From Alkalibacterium sp. (GTDB taxonomy: Bacteria; Bacillota; Bacilli; Lactobacillales; Carnobacteriaceae_A), in assembly GCA_020832185.1 (NCBI GenBank), contig JAFIFE010000006.1:241097-305096 (forward strand): a DNA stretch of 64,000 nucleotides, in the 5' to 3' direction. Under the pieces are notes generated by a model. That model was given only the letters and a program-made list of their open reading frames with translations. It was not told where the DNA came from and did not search any database. A program made the position numbers and the translations under genes. Below are positions 1-9,149 of the stretch, piece after piece (the first letter of the stretch is position 1; each line of letters starts with the position of its first letter).

Positions 1-1
1 G

Positions 2-436
2 TATACAGCCATTCAATCGGGTGTAATTGATGGAGCAGAAAATAATGAATTGGCTTTAACAGAAAATGGACACGGTGATGTAGTCAATTACTATTCGTAC
101 ACTCAACATCAGATGATACCAGATGAAGTCATAGTCAACACCGTTTTTCTAGAAGGTCTGTCATCAGAAGAAAGACGTATTTTTGAAGAAGGATTTAGCT
201 TGATGCAGCAAACTCAGCATGAAGCCTGGGCGCAAAAAGTAGACGAAGCGCGCGTACATGCTCAGGAAAATATGGGAGTAGAATTTAACTATCCTGATGT
301 ATCGGCTTTTAGAGAAGCGGTCCTCCCTTTACATGAAGAAGTGCTTGATAATAATCCTACACTCAAGCCTATTTACGAAAGAATACAGGAAAAAGCAGCA
401 GAGGTTTCAGAGACTGAGGAAGGGGAGACAGAATGA
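2..436 (+). CDS. dctP: TRAP transporter solute-binding protein, DctP family (C-terminal part)
   Basis: The reading frame is open from the left edge of the window, so only the last 144 or so residues are present. They include the family-typical stretch AIQSGVIDGAENN near the start, which lies in the ligand-binding fold of DctP proteins. The end is a long helical region with a charged Glu-rich tail. DctP proteins are extracytoplasmic and deliver carboxylates, often C4-dicarboxylates or sugar acids, to the DctQM membrane complex, which is driven by an ion gradient. The stop codon overlaps the start of the next gene (ATGA), as expected for a co-translated operon. The substrate cannot be told from this fragment. 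Confidence 0.9.
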   Translation, partial: YTAIQSGVIDGAENNELALTENGHGDVVNYYSYTQHQMIPDEVIVNTVFLEGLSSEERRIFEEGFSLMQQTQHEAWAQKVDEARVHAQENMGVEFNYPDVSAFREAVLPLHEEVLDNNPTLKPIYERIQEKAAEVSETEEGETE

Positions 437-954
437 TGGATAAAATCAGACGAGTGTTGGACAAAATGATGAGAGCTTTTAACGTCATCGTTTTCTCGGT
501 TCTAACACTGCTTACTATATGGCAAGTTCTTACACGCTATTTATTGAGTAATCCAAGCACCTGGTCGGAAGAGCTGGCTTCTTACTTATTCGCATGGGTC
601 ACTTTGTTAGGTGCAGCCTATGTATTTGGGAAAAGGGAGCACATGAATATACCTATTTTACTAGATAAAGCTTCGGCAAAAGTCCAAAGGGTACTATCCA
701 TATTTAATGAATTGATCATTCTACTATTTGCTCTGGTCGTTTTAGTTTATGGTGGAATCACTATCACCTTACTAACTATGTCTCAAATGTCTTCATCTTT
801 ACCCGTTGCCATGGGCTATTTTTATGTAGCCATTCCAATTAGTGGCCTGTTTACAGCTATATACTGCGTTTTAAACATACATGACATTGTTAAAAATAGA
901 ATTGATTTAGAGTCTTCTGACAGCCAGCTGTCTACTGAAGACTCACATAGTTAA
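433..954 (+). CDS. dctQ: TRAP transporter small permease, DctQ family
   Basis: This 173-residue protein has four hydrophobic segments (roughly residues 15-35, 45-65, 88-108 and 125-147), the size and topology of DctQ subunits. The conserved region TRYLLSNPSTWSEELASYLF, with its Trp-Ser-Glu-Glu core, is typical of the family. It starts with an ATG overlapping the dctP stop, with a purine-rich AGGAAGGGG ahead of it, and ends 12 bases before dctM. It should form the Q part of the QM membrane complex that couples substrate uptake to an ion gradient. The C-terminal tail is hydrophilic and Ser/Asp-rich. Confidence 0.93.
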   Translation: MMDKIRRVLDKMMRAFNVIVFSVLTLLTIWQVLTRYLLSNPSTWSEELASYLFAWVTLLGAAYVFGKREHMNIPILLDKASAKVQRVLSIFNELIILLFALVVLVYGGITITLLTMSQMSSSLPVAMGYFYVAIPISGLFTAIYCVLNIHDIVKNRIDLESSDSQLSTEDSHS

Positions 955-966
955 GGAGGGGAAAGC

Positions 967-2271
967 ATGGCTTTAGAATCGTTAATCATTATGTTAGTTG
1001 TTTTAGTATTACTATTGGCTTTGGGGACACCCATTGCTATTGCAATCGGTATTGCTGCTATAGGAGCAATCGCGCCTACAATGTCTTTAGATGTCGCCAT
1101 GGTGACATCTGCTCAACGTATATTTACGGGAACGAGTACGTTTACCCTAGTAGCTATACCCTTCTTCATATTAGCAGGTAATATCATGAACCAGGGTGGG
1201 ATAGCCAAGCGCTTAGTAGATTTTGTGCAAGCGTTAGTGGGAAAAATACCTGGCTCACTTTTGCTGACTAATGTGGGTGCAAATGCACTATTTGGCGCGA
1301 TATCTGGTTCAGCTGCAGCTGCTGCAGCTGCCGTTGGTGGAATGGTTCGTGATGGAGAAAAAGAGGCTGGATATGATATGAACCTTGCGGCTGCAACGAA
1401 TGCAGCGTCCGCCCCTAGTGGATTGCTTATCCCACCAAGTAATGCTTTGATTACTTATTCCTTAGTATCAGGAGGAACATCGATTGCAGCTCTATTTTTG
1501 GGAGGGTATATCCCAGGATTAATCTGGACATCCGGTGCTATGCTCGTTGGATTCTTTTTTGCTAAACGAAAAGGATACACTGGAGAACAAGGTCCGTTTG
1601 ATTGGGCTCGTCTAGGAAAAACATCGCTGGAAGCCTTGTTACCATTGTCGCTGATCGTTATAGTTATTGGCGGAATCGTCGCTGGTATTTTTACAGCTAC
1701 AGAGGGATCAGCTATTGCTGTCTTGTACGCGTTAATTCTCTCAATGCTAGTCTATCGCTCAATTAATTTGAAAGATTTGTATTCTATACTAGTAGATAGT
1801 GCTGAGACTAGTGGGATGATTGTTTTCCTTATCGGGGTATCAAATATCTTGAGTTGGGTAATGGCCTTTACTGGAATACCACAAACCATTGCCGCTTTAT
1901 TATTGGGCGTAACTGAAAATCCAATGGCTATTATACTCATCATTAACGTCATACTACTAGCCGCAGGAACATTTATGGATGTGACCCCGGCGATTTTGAT
2001 CTTCACACCGATCTTTTTACCTATAGTGACCTCTATAGGTATAGGCCCAGTGCATTTTGGTATCATGCTGGTTTACAACCTGTGTATCGGAAACATTACG
2101 CCTCCAGTTGGGAATACTCTTTTTGTAGCCATCAAAGTGGGCAGAACGAGTCTTGCGAAAGTTCTTCCCTATATGCTGGGCTATTATGGAGCGATACTCG
2201 TGGGATTAGTACTGGTTACTTATATTCCAATGTTGAGTACATGGTTGCCTGAACTAGCGGGTGTGTTATAA
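967..2271 (+). CDS. dctM: TRAP transporter large permease, DctM family
   Basis: At 434 residues with about a dozen hydrophobic segments, this is a full-length DctM subunit, the transport-catalysing membrane protein of TRAP systems. Recognisable family features are the N-terminal GTPIAIAIG region, the Ala-rich GSAAAAAAAVGGM segment near residue 120 and the late NLCIGNITPPVG motif. The start is preceded by a strong AGGAGGGG. It closes the dctPQM operon, and a clear terminator follows. TRAP systems are common in marine and salt-tolerant bacteria and usually use sodium. That is family knowledge and does not identify the substrate here. Confidence 0.95.
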   Translation: MALESLIIMLVVLVLLLALGTPIAIAIGIAAIGAIAPTMSLDVAMVTSAQRIFTGTSTFTLVAIPFFILAGNIMNQGGIAKRLVDFVQALVGKIPGSLLLTNVGANALFGAISGSAAAAAAAVGGMVRDGEKEAGYDMNLAAATNAASAPSGLLIPPSNALITYSLVSGGTSIAALFLGGYIPGLIWTSGAMLVGFFFAKRKGYTGEQGPFDWARLGKTSLEALLPLSLIVIVIGGIVAGIFTATEGSAIAVLYALILSMLVYRSINLKDLYSILVDSAETSGMIVFLIGVSNILSWVMAFTGIPQTIAALLLGVTENPMAIILIINVILLAAGTFMDVTPAILIFTPIFLPIVTSIGIGPVHFGIMLVYNLCIGNITPPVGNTLFVAIKVGRTSLAKVLPYMLGYYGAILVGLVLVTYIPMLSTWLPELAGVL

Positions 2272-2362
2272 GCAGTTACGAAATAAACTAATGGGTCACG
2301 TCTTAACTGACGTATCCATGTCGAATATGCTGCTTCTATTAGTTTAATAGGTACGAATGAAA

Positions 2363-2412
2363 CCTCAGGGTCACTTGCTTAGTCAGGAGTGAGTGACCCT
2401 GAGGATTTTTTA
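2363..2412 (+). terminator. Rho-independent terminator after dctM
   Basis: A 12-base perfect inverted repeat (CCTCAGGGTCAC with GTGACCCTGAGG) closes a 17-base loop and is followed by ATTTTTTA. It ends the TRAP operon. Confidence 0.85.
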
Positions 2413-2497
2413 CTCTAGTCTATAAAAGCGCTCTAGCTTGCTTTATCAGGGTGTTATTGACAAAATATAAGAAAGAATGAAAGGAAGGCGATCACAC

Positions 2498-4777
2498 ATG
2501 CATGAACTGATTGAAAATGGGACACCCTGGACGCTTAAAGAAGTTGGAACTGACCCTGAAGTCATTAAACAAAATGAAACGCTCTTCTCACTGTCAAACG
2601 GACATATTGGAACGCGAGGGAGTTTAGAAGAAGCCCACCTGACTCCTGACTACAGCCACAGTAAGAGTACACTGATGAACGGATTCTATGACACTGAGCC
2701 CATTACGTATGGCGAGTGGGCGTATGGGTACGCTACTCACCACCAGACGACTATACCGATTCCAGACGGCAAAAAGATGGAAATGAAATGTGATGGGGAA
2801 GTATTTGATTTAGCGTCTTCGGATGTTCAGGCTCACTCTCGGGTGCTCGACTTGAAAAAAGGGGTGCTGACACGAGCGTTCACCTGGAACACCTCGAGTG
2901 GAAATAAAATAGATGTATCGATCGAACGCTTTGTTTCGTATGATTTTCCTGAGATAATAGCGCAAAGATTCGTTCTGACTCCAACAAAAGACAACAGCGC
3001 GCTCGAATTGTCTTTTGAACTGGATGATCTTGAAAAAATGGGAAATGAAGTCAGTAAAGAGGATGACCCCGATCCAAGGAAAAAAGAACAGGCCAGCAGA
3101 CGGTTCGAATCAGCAGATTTAGAATTTCATGATGCAGGAATGATTCATATCACGACACATGCATCCGGACTCCATGCTGTGGTTGGAAATAAAGTAATGA
3201 CAGAAAATGATGTGCATCAGCAGATTGCTGATAAAAAAAGAGACAGTCTCTCCTTACACTCAAAAGCAGATGAGTCGATCGTCATTGACCGGTTTGTAGC
3301 TTACAGTGACCTATTCAAAGAAGCCTCTTTAAAAGATGAGGTGACAGATGAGTTGGTGCGTACCTTAAAAACGGTGAGCCAATATGGATATGAAGAGCTG
3401 TTATCTAAACACATTCAAAAAATGGCCTCATTCTGGGACAAGAGCGACATTCAGATCGAAGGGGAGCAAGCGCTGCAGTTAGGATTGAGGTTCAATCTGT
3501 TCCATCTGCATCAGGCTGCCGGACGTGACGGTAAAACAAACATGTCCGCTAAGGGATTGACAGGGGAAGGATATGAAGGGCATTATTTCTGGGATACTGA
3601 AATGTATATGTTCCCCTTCTTCCTTTATACTCAACCAGACATTGCCAGATCGCTCCTGATGTACAGATACAGTATTCTACCTCAGGCGAGAGAACGTGCA
3701 AGAACTATGGCGATCGACAAGGGGGCTCTCTTTGCATGGCGGACTATTAACGGAGAAGAAGCTAGCCCATACTATCCTGCCGGAACAGCACAAATCCATA
3801 TCAATGCGGATATTGCCCATGCAATATACTCTTACGGTGAAGTGACAGGAGATAGTGCCTTTATGCTGAAGGAAGGAGTGGAAATGCTAGTTGAAACGGC
3901 TCGCTTCTGGATGGAATGGGGACATTTTGATGATGAGCGAAACGAAGCATTTGTCATTAATGATGTCACTGGCCCGGATGAGTATACGGCAATCGTCAAC
4001 AATAACTACTATACGAATCTGATGGCTAAGAAAAATCTGACGTATGCGATCGAGTGGGTAGAGAAAAGCGGAGATCAGTCCACTGGGGACAATCTGAACG
4101 TGAGTGCGGATGAACTGGCTGGGTGGAAAAAAGCAGCAGAAAAAATGTTCCTGCCTTATGATAAAGACAAACAGTTGACGATGCAGGATGACAGTTTCTT
4201 CCACAAAAAAGTGTGGGATTTTGATCAGACACCGAAAGAGAATTACCCGCTGCTTTTAAATTACCATCCACTCACGATTTATAAACATCAAGTCTGTAAA
4301 CAGGCAGACACTGTTCTTGGGCAGTTTTTATTCCTGGACGATTTCTCACTGGAACAGAAAAAAAGAGATTATGCGTACTATGAAAAAGTGACGACTCATG
4401 ATTCGTCATTATCACGATCTGTGTTTGGAATGATGGCAAGCCAGATTGGTGAAGACAAAAAAGCCTATGACTACTTTATGGACACCGCTTTGATGGACAT
4501 CACGGATTTACAGTCGAATACGAGAGACGGTGTCCATGCGGCCAATATGGGTGGGACCTGGATGAGTATGGTGCAGGGATTTGCTGGATTGAGAGTGAGC
4601 GAAGGGACATTGCACTCTTCACCGCATTGTCCACTCAAATGGGACCGTGTGGCATTTAAAGTCAGCTTCAAAAAGCGTCTCATAGAGATATCAATGACTC
4701 CTTCTTCAACAGATTACACCCTGTTAGAAGGAGAATCACTGACGATTATCGAAAATGGAAAAGAAATCACCCTTTAA
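2498..4777 (+). CDS. Glycoside hydrolase family 65 phosphorylase (maltose/kojibiose phosphorylase type)
   Basis: This 759-residue cytoplasmic enzyme has the GH65 layout: an N-terminal beta-sandwich (about 1-270), a linker, an (alpha/alpha)6 barrel (about 320-680) and a short C-terminal sheet. The catalytic acid is probably Glu495 in the motif TGPDEY, and GHYFWDTEMY and KQADTVLG are further family signatures. GH65 enzymes reversibly cleave alpha-linked glucose disaccharides with inorganic phosphate to give beta-glucose 1-phosphate. Length and overall sequence favour maltose phosphorylase, but kojibiose, nigerose or trehalose activity is possible. The ATG at 2498 was preferred to one at 2477 because AAGGAAGG (2481-2488) sits at the right distance. 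No beta-phosphoglucomutase gene is adjacent. Confidence 0.88.
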   Translation: MHELIENGTPWTLKEVGTDPEVIKQNETLFSLSNGHIGTRGSLEEAHLTPDYSHSKSTLMNGFYDTEPITYGEWAYGYATHHQTTIPIPDGKKMEMKCDGEVFDLASSDVQAHSRVLDLKKGVLTRAFTWNTSSGNKIDVSIERFVSYDFPEIIAQRFVLTPTKDNSALELSFELDDLEKMGNEVSKEDDPDPRKKEQASRRFESADLEFHDAGMIHITTHASGLHAVVGNKVMTENDVHQQIADKKRDSLSLHSKADESIVIDRFVAYSDLFKEASLKDEVTDELVRTLKTVSQYGYEELLSKHIQKMASFWDKSDIQIEGEQALQLGLRFNLFHLHQAAGRDGKTNMSAKGLTGEGYEGHYFWDTEMYMFPFFLYTQPDIARSLLMYRYSILPQARERARTMAIDKGALFAWRTINGEEASPYYPAGTAQIHINADIAHAIYSYGEVTGDSAFMLKEGVEMLVETARFWMEWGHFDDERNEAFVINDVTGPDEYTAIVNNNYYTNLMAKKNLTYAIEWVEKSGDQSTGDNLNVSADELAGWKKAAEKMFLPYDKDKQLTMQDDSFFHKKVWDFDQTPKENYPLLLNYHPLTIYKHQVCKQADTVLGQFLFLDDFSLEQKKRDYAYYEKVTTHDSSLSRSVFGMMASQIGEDKKAYDYFMDTALMDITDLQSNTRDGVHAANMGGTWMSMVQGFAGLRVSEGTLHSSPHCPLKWDRVAFKVSFKKRLIEISMTPSSTDYTLLEGESLTIIENGKEITL

Positions 4778-4789
4778 AATGATTATAAG

Positions 4790-4825
4790 AAAATCAGCGA
4801 AGAGAGACTCTTTGCTGATTTTTTT
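4790..4825 (+). terminator. Rho-independent terminator after the GH65 gene
   Basis: An imperfect stem AAATCAGCGAAGAG / CTCTTTGCTGATTT is followed by a T run. It separates the phosphorylase from the iron operon. Confidence 0.8.
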
Positions 4826-4883
4826 ATGAAATAAAATCAGGTGAACAGACCACGGAAAAGATTCTGAATCCTCAGTAGAGACC

Positions 4884-4912
4884 TTGACACTGGACTTTGT
4901 GAATGGTATAAC
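4884..4912 (+). promoter_or_regulatory. Promoter of the iron-uptake operon
   Basis: TTGACA (4884-4889) and TATAAC (4907-4912) are separated by exactly 17 bases, a near-consensus sigma-A promoter. The Fur-type operator starts 12 bases downstream, over the expected transcription start. Confidence 0.8.
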
Positions 4913-4923
4913 TTATATGAAAG

Positions 4924-4938
4924 TGATAATCATTCTCA
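4924..4938 (+). promoter_or_regulatory. Fur box (7-1-7 type)
   Basis: The sequence TGATAATCATTCTCA matches the Bacillus 7-1-7 Fur operator TGATAAT-N-ATTATCA at every position but one. It lies just downstream of a strong promoter and upstream of a reductase gene and a siderophore-type ABC transporter. Iron-dependent repression of the whole operon is therefore the natural reading. PerR boxes are similar, but the downstream genes favour Fur. Confidence 0.8.
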
Positions 4939-4957
4939 ATTATAAAAGAGGGGTAAC

Positions 4958-5986
4958 ATGCATGACTCGAACGTAACAGATTGTACGATCATAGGGGGCG
5001 GTCCAGCTGGACTATATGCTTCATTTTACGCTGGAATGAGAGACATGTCCGTGCGGCTGATCGAAATCAAGGCTTCTTTAGGTGGGAAGCTGCATTTTTA
5101 CCCTGAAAAAAAGATATGGGATATCGGAGGCATGCCCCCGACCCATGGGTTAAATGTAATGGAACAGCTGATCGATCAGAGCAGTACATTCGAACCTGAA
5201 ATCATACTTAATACACGAATTGTCAATATTGAAAAAATAAACGATCAGTTATTCAAAGTCATCAGTGAAGATGGAGGGAGCTACTTTAGCCGGTCCGTTA
5301 TCATTGCGACGGGGGGTGGAATCGTCTACCCAAGAAAACTGAAAACAGACAAAGCCCATCAGTATGAGAAAACCAACCTGCATTATACAATTTATCGCTT
5401 GAACGATTTTAAGGATAAAAAAGTGGTCATTGTAGGAGGGGGAAACTCAGCCATCGACTGGGCTAATGAACTTAAAGACACAACAGCTGAACTGCACCTG
5501 ATTCACCGCAGTGATACATTTAGAGCACATGAATCACAATTAAGAAAACTGAAAGAATCAAATGTCCATATTCATGCGTACACGTCAATTGAAAAGTTGG
5601 TACCGGGTGCTTCCAATAATCGCATCCAGGCTATCGAAGTGAAAAATACGCAATCTGAAACGTCATACCAGCTGTCACTTGATGATTTGATTGTCAATAT
5701 AGGCTTTGACAGTGAACCGAATTTTCATCAGACGGATGGACTGGATTTGTCATTAAAAGATAATTATTATATTGAAGGCACTTCACTGGCGCATACCTCT
5801 TTAAAAGGCGTGTATGCCATTGGAGATATCATTAATTATGAAGGAAAAGTCAGATTGATCGCAGGTGCATTTCACGATGCCGTCAATGCCGTCAATCAGA
5901 TTAAAGAATCGGTCCTCCCTTCAGAGACACCCCAGACGATCATGTCTTCGTTTCATGAAGGATTACAGAATAAATCAACTGACTAA
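4958..5986 (+). CDS. Ferredoxin/flavodoxin--NADP reductase-like flavoprotein (IruO/YumC type)
   Basis: This 342-residue protein has the thioredoxin-reductase fold but no CxxC redox pair, which is the hallmark of the YumC-type ferredoxin-NADP reductases. The FAD-binding motif GGGPAGLYASFYAG lies near residue 12, the NADPH-binding motif GGGNSAIDWA near residue 162, and the C-terminal FAD contact is AIGDIINYEGKVRLIAGAF. Staphylococcal IruO, from the same family, reduces electron carriers to release iron from haem or hydroxamate siderophores. Here the gene is first in a Fur-boxed operon with a FecCD-type importer, so a role as intracellular ferric-chelate reductase is likely. The function is inferred from family and context. 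Confidence 0.85.
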   Translation: MHDSNVTDCTIIGGGPAGLYASFYAGMRDMSVRLIEIKASLGGKLHFYPEKKIWDIGGMPPTHGLNVMEQLIDQSSTFEPEIILNTRIVNIEKINDQLFKVISEDGGSYFSRSVIIATGGGIVYPRKLKTDKAHQYEKTNLHYTIYRLNDFKDKKVVIVGGGNSAIDWANELKDTTAELHLIHRSDTFRAHESQLRKLKESNVHIHAYTSIEKLVPGASNNRIQAIEVKNTQSETSYQLSLDDLIVNIGFDSEPNFHQTDGLDLSLKDNYYIEGTSLAHTSLKGVYAIGDIINYEGKVRLIAGAFHDAVNAVNQIKESVLPSETPQTIMSSFHEGLQNKSTD

Positions 5987-6015
5987 TTAAGGCGAGTTAA
6001 GGAAAAGGGATAGCC

Positions 6016-7074
6016 ATGGAGCAGATCAGAAAAAATCAACTGACAAAAAAGGATACACAAAAACGCCTGATGAAACGCTTAAGTGCGCCTCATCCGGCTG
6101 CTTTGATTTTAACGATGAGTGTGATTGCACTGATTCTTCTAATGGGGGTGTCCGTATCGATTGGTGTCTCTGATATCAGCTGGAGAACCATTTTGGACGC
6201 TCTCTTTGCTTTCGATGAAACACATACGAGTCACGTGATTCTAAGGGATCTGCGGATTCCAAGGATATTAGCAGCTAGCCTTGTCGGGGCTTTCTTAGCC
6301 GTTTCAGGTGTGATCATGCAGGCACTGACGCTTAATCCACTGGCTTCTCCTTCTATAATGGGGGTGACGTCCGGGTCGGCATTTATGATTGCGATTGCAT
6401 TTGCCTTTTATCCGCAGTCTAATTACTACCAGTTGATTCTCTGGTCATTTGCTGGAGCCGCATTAGGGGCAGGTATGGTGTTTACTATCGGCACGTTCAG
6501 TAAAAGGGGCCTCACGCCTGTCAAACTGGCATTGGCTGGAGCGGCAGTCAGCGCATTGCTGCAGTCATTGTCAACGATCATTGCCCTTCACTTTAACGTC
6601 GCTCGTGATATCAGTTTCTGGTACGCAGGAGGTGTCGCAGGTGTCCGTATGGAAAGCGTCCGGATCGTCAGCATGATTGCGCTTATCGGATTGATCATTG
6701 CCTTTGCGCTGTCCCGTTCGTTAACGATAATGGGCTTGGGAGAAGAGATGGCTAAAGGGCTTGGGATTAAAATTGGCTGGATCAAGTTCGTGTCCACTCT
6801 TATAGTACTGATTTTAACGGGTGCAGCAGTTTCTATTGCTGGAACTGTCGGTTTTATCGGACTGATCATTCCTCATATTTCTAAGAAAGTGATGGGTATG
6901 GACTATAGATGGGTAATTCCCAGTTCCGCTGTATTTGGAGCCATGCTTCTTGTCCTGGCAGATATTGCAGCCCGCACGATCAATCAGCCTTACGAAACAC
7001 CTGTCGGAGCTTTAACCGCTATGATAGGCGTCCCATTCTTTTTAGTGCTGGCTCGTAAAGAAGGGAGAGGGTAG
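6016..7074 (+). CDS. Iron-chelate ABC transporter permease, FecCD family (first subunit)
   Basis: The 352-residue protein has a cytosolic N-terminal extension of about 35 residues followed by nine to ten hydrophobic segments. It carries the FecCD signatures RDLRIPRILAA, GVIMQALTLNPLASP and the late GTVGFIGLIIPHISK, the coupling region for the ATPase. Proteins of this family move ferric siderophores, haem or cobalamin across the membrane as paired subunits. It lies 29 bases after the reductase gene and 3 bases before its partner permease, in one operon with a binding lipoprotein and an ATPase. The Fur box upstream argues for iron over B12. Confidence 0.92.
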   Translation: MEQIRKNQLTKKDTQKRLMKRLSAPHPAALILTMSVIALILLMGVSVSIGVSDISWRTILDALFAFDETHTSHVILRDLRIPRILAASLVGAFLAVSGVIMQALTLNPLASPSIMGVTSGSAFMIAIAFAFYPQSNYYQLILWSFAGAALGAGMVFTIGTFSKRGLTPVKLALAGAAVSALLQSLSTIIALHFNVARDISFWYAGGVAGVRMESVRIVSMIALIGLIIAFALSRSLTIMGLGEEMAKGLGIKIGWIKFVSTLIVLILTGAAVSIAGTVGFIGLIIPHISKKVMGMDYRWVIPSSAVFGAMLLVLADIAARTINQPYETPVGALTAMIGVPFFLVLARKEGRG

Positions 7075-7077
7075 CAT

Positions 7078-8121
7078 ATGACACATGTGGATGATCATTC
7101 TCCTTTAAAGGATAAGGTATTTAAACGGTCTTTATTCCTGTTTTTATTCTTACTCTTTCTGCTGGCCGTGCTGATTTTGATCAGTCTCGGGTCAGGTCAC
7201 TTGTCTCTGACACCAGCAGACATCTGGCTCACATTAACAGGGTCAGGGACTGGCGCTCAGGAACTGCTTTTATATCAGTTCAGACTGCCGCGCATTATTT
7301 TGGCTGTCTTAGTCGGCATTGGAATGGCCTCCGCGGGTGCAATCTTTCAAGGGGTCACTCAAAATGGATTAGCGGACCCGGGCATTATCGGAATCCATTC
7401 AGGCTCTGGATTTTTTGTCGTGCTGTTTCTGTATTTAGTGTCATTAAGTCAGGATCAGCCCCCTGTCTGGGCAAACATCGGGTTGCCGTTTGTTGCCTTT
7501 GCTGGAGGGACTACAGCTGCCCTACTTATTTATGTTCTTGCTTGGAAAGAGGGCATCACTCCTGTTCGGCTGGTATTAGTTGGGATAGGCATCAATGCTG
7601 GATTCTCAGCTGCTTTGCTCCTGATTCAACTCAGAATGAGTGAAAGTGATTTTAACCGGGCGATCATCTGGCTGTCCGGTTCCATATGGAATGCATCGTG
7701 GGCAACTGTCCTGCGACTGATTCCATGGATCCTTATTTTTTTACCTCTGGCTCTATATAAAGCCAGAATACTATCAGTCATGCAGCTGGGAGAAGAAATG
7801 GCTGTAGGACTTGGAACAGCTGTTGAAAAAGAACGGGTCAAATTACTGATTATCGCAGTCGCGCTCTCAGCCGCAAGTGTCTCAGTGGCAGGAGGGATTG
7901 CCTTTGTCGGATTGGTGGCCCCGCATTTAGCTCGTCGGTTAGTTGGGGGGAAATTTCAGCGGATGATTCCAGTTTCAGCCATGATCGGTGCGATACTGAT
8001 CGTTTTATCAGATAGCATCGCACGAACGGTTCTTGCACCTTCAGAAATACCCGTTGGCCTGATCGTTTCGGTGATCGGCGCCCCTTACTTTATTTACTTA
8101 TTAATCACAATCAAAGAATAA
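7078..8121 (+). CDS. Iron-chelate ABC transporter permease, FecCD family (second subunit)
   Basis: This 347-residue hydrophobic protein is the partner of the preceding permease. It shares the same family marks: FRLPRIILAVLVG near residue 70, GAIFQGVTQNGLADP near residue 90, and GGIAFVGLVAPHLAR before the C-terminus. FecCD permeases usually work as a heterodimer, which two dissimilar tandem genes support. The start follows GGGAGAGGG, and the next gene begins 13 bases after its stop. Confidence 0.92.
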   Translation: MTHVDDHSPLKDKVFKRSLFLFLFLLFLLAVLILISLGSGHLSLTPADIWLTLTGSGTGAQELLLYQFRLPRIILAVLVGIGMASAGAIFQGVTQNGLADPGIIGIHSGSGFFVVLFLYLVSLSQDQPPVWANIGLPFVAFAGGTTAALLIYVLAWKEGITPVRLVLVGIGINAGFSAALLLIQLRMSESDFNRAIIWLSGSIWNASWATVLRLIPWILIFLPLALYKARILSVMQLGEEMAVGLGTAVEKERVKLLIIAVALSAASVSVAGGIAFVGLVAPHLARRLVGGKFQRMIPVSAMIGAILIVLSDSIARTVLAPSEIPVGLIVSVIGAPYFIYLLITIKE

Positions 8122-8134
8122 TGGAGGAAAAATG

Positions 8135-9100
8135 ATGAAAAAACTAGTATTAAGTACCTTGTCACTAACGCTTTTTTTAGCAGCGTGTAATGGAAACGAA
8201 GAAGAAACGGTTAACGAGCCTGCAGATGAGGGTGTTGAAGAAGGAGTTACAGAAGAAGATGGGGAGGAGACTGCTGAAACAGAAAGCCGTGTCTTAACGG
8301 ATGGGTTAGGAAATGACGTTGAGATTCCTGAAAACCCTGAGGCGATCATTGCATCTTATCTTGAGGATTATTTACTGGCACTGGACGTTATTCCAGCTGC
8401 ACAGTGGTCAATCAGTGACGGAGAAGGCGTTCAATTTTATCTTCAGGATGAATTAAGCGATGTGCCAACGATTCCTTACGACCTCCCCTATGAAGCTGTT
8501 ATGGAATTCGAACCGGATTTCATCATGATTCGTGACCAGCTGGAACAGGACATGGTCGATCAGTATAACCTGATTGCACCGACGTATGTTTTAAATGCAA
8601 GCCCGACAGACTGGCGCGAAACGATGCGAGAAATTGGAACGGTTCTCGATCATGAAGAAGCCGCAGAAACAGTTATAGACGAATATGATACGCGTGCTGA
8701 AGAAACAGCATCGCTCGTGGAAGAACAAGCGGATGGCGAATCAGCAGCAGCTATCTGGATGATCGATACTAGCTTATTCGTTGTTCACCCTGAACGTTCA
8801 AGCGGAGCTGTATTATATGGAGATGCCGGGTTTGAGATTCCTAGTGTCGTGGATCAGCTGTCAGATGATGCTGACTGGGCAGCCGTGTCTTTAGAAGAAT
8901 TAGCAGAAATGGAAGTCGATCATTTATTCCTGATTTCTGATGATGAAGAAAGTTCATTGACTGAAGACCGCTTGTGGCAGAATATCCCAGCTGTTCAAAA
9001 TGACGCTGTATACACATTTGACTCACAATCAGCCTGGTTGTATTATGGACCAATAGCGAATGAACAGGTTCTTGGATTTATTGAAGACAGCATACAGTAA
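8135..9100 (+). CDS. Iron-chelate ABC transporter substrate-binding lipoprotein
   Basis: The product has a lipoprotein signal with lipobox LAAC and Cys18 as the lipid-carrying residue. A strongly acidic linker of about 30 residues follows, then a FhuD/FepB-type binding domain. That domain starts with the family phrase LTDGLGNDVEIPENPEAII and includes EPDFIMIRDQ. Such proteins capture ferric siderophores outside the membrane and pass them to the FecCD permeases. The second of two consecutive ATGs (8135) is better spaced from GGAGG at 8123-8127. The ligand cannot be read from sequence. The acidic linker resembles those of the other lipoproteins in this window. Confidence 0.9.
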   Translation: MKKLVLSTLSLTLFLAACNGNEEETVNEPADEGVEEGVTEEDGEETAETESRVLTDGLGNDVEIPENPEAIIASYLEDYLLALDVIPAAQWSISDGEGVQFYLQDELSDVPTIPYDLPYEAVMEFEPDFIMIRDQLEQDMVDQYNLIAPTYVLNASPTDWRETMREIGTVLDHEEAAETVIDEYDTRAEETASLVEEQADGESAAAIWMIDTSLFVVHPERSSGAVLYGDAGFEIPSVVDQLSDDADWAAVSLEELAEMEVDHLFLISDDEESSLTEDRLWQNIPAVQNDAVYTFDSQSAWLYYGPIANEQVLGFIEDSIQ

Positions 9101-9149
9101 ACACAACTGAGCGTTATCAGTTAAATCAGTGAGGGGAGGAGAGAGCACA

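Noticed and set aside
2423..2436. Possible catabolite-response (cre) site upstream of the GH65 gene
   Set aside because: TAAAAGCGCTCTAG has the AAAGCGCT core but misses three of the conserved positions, including the outer TG and CA.
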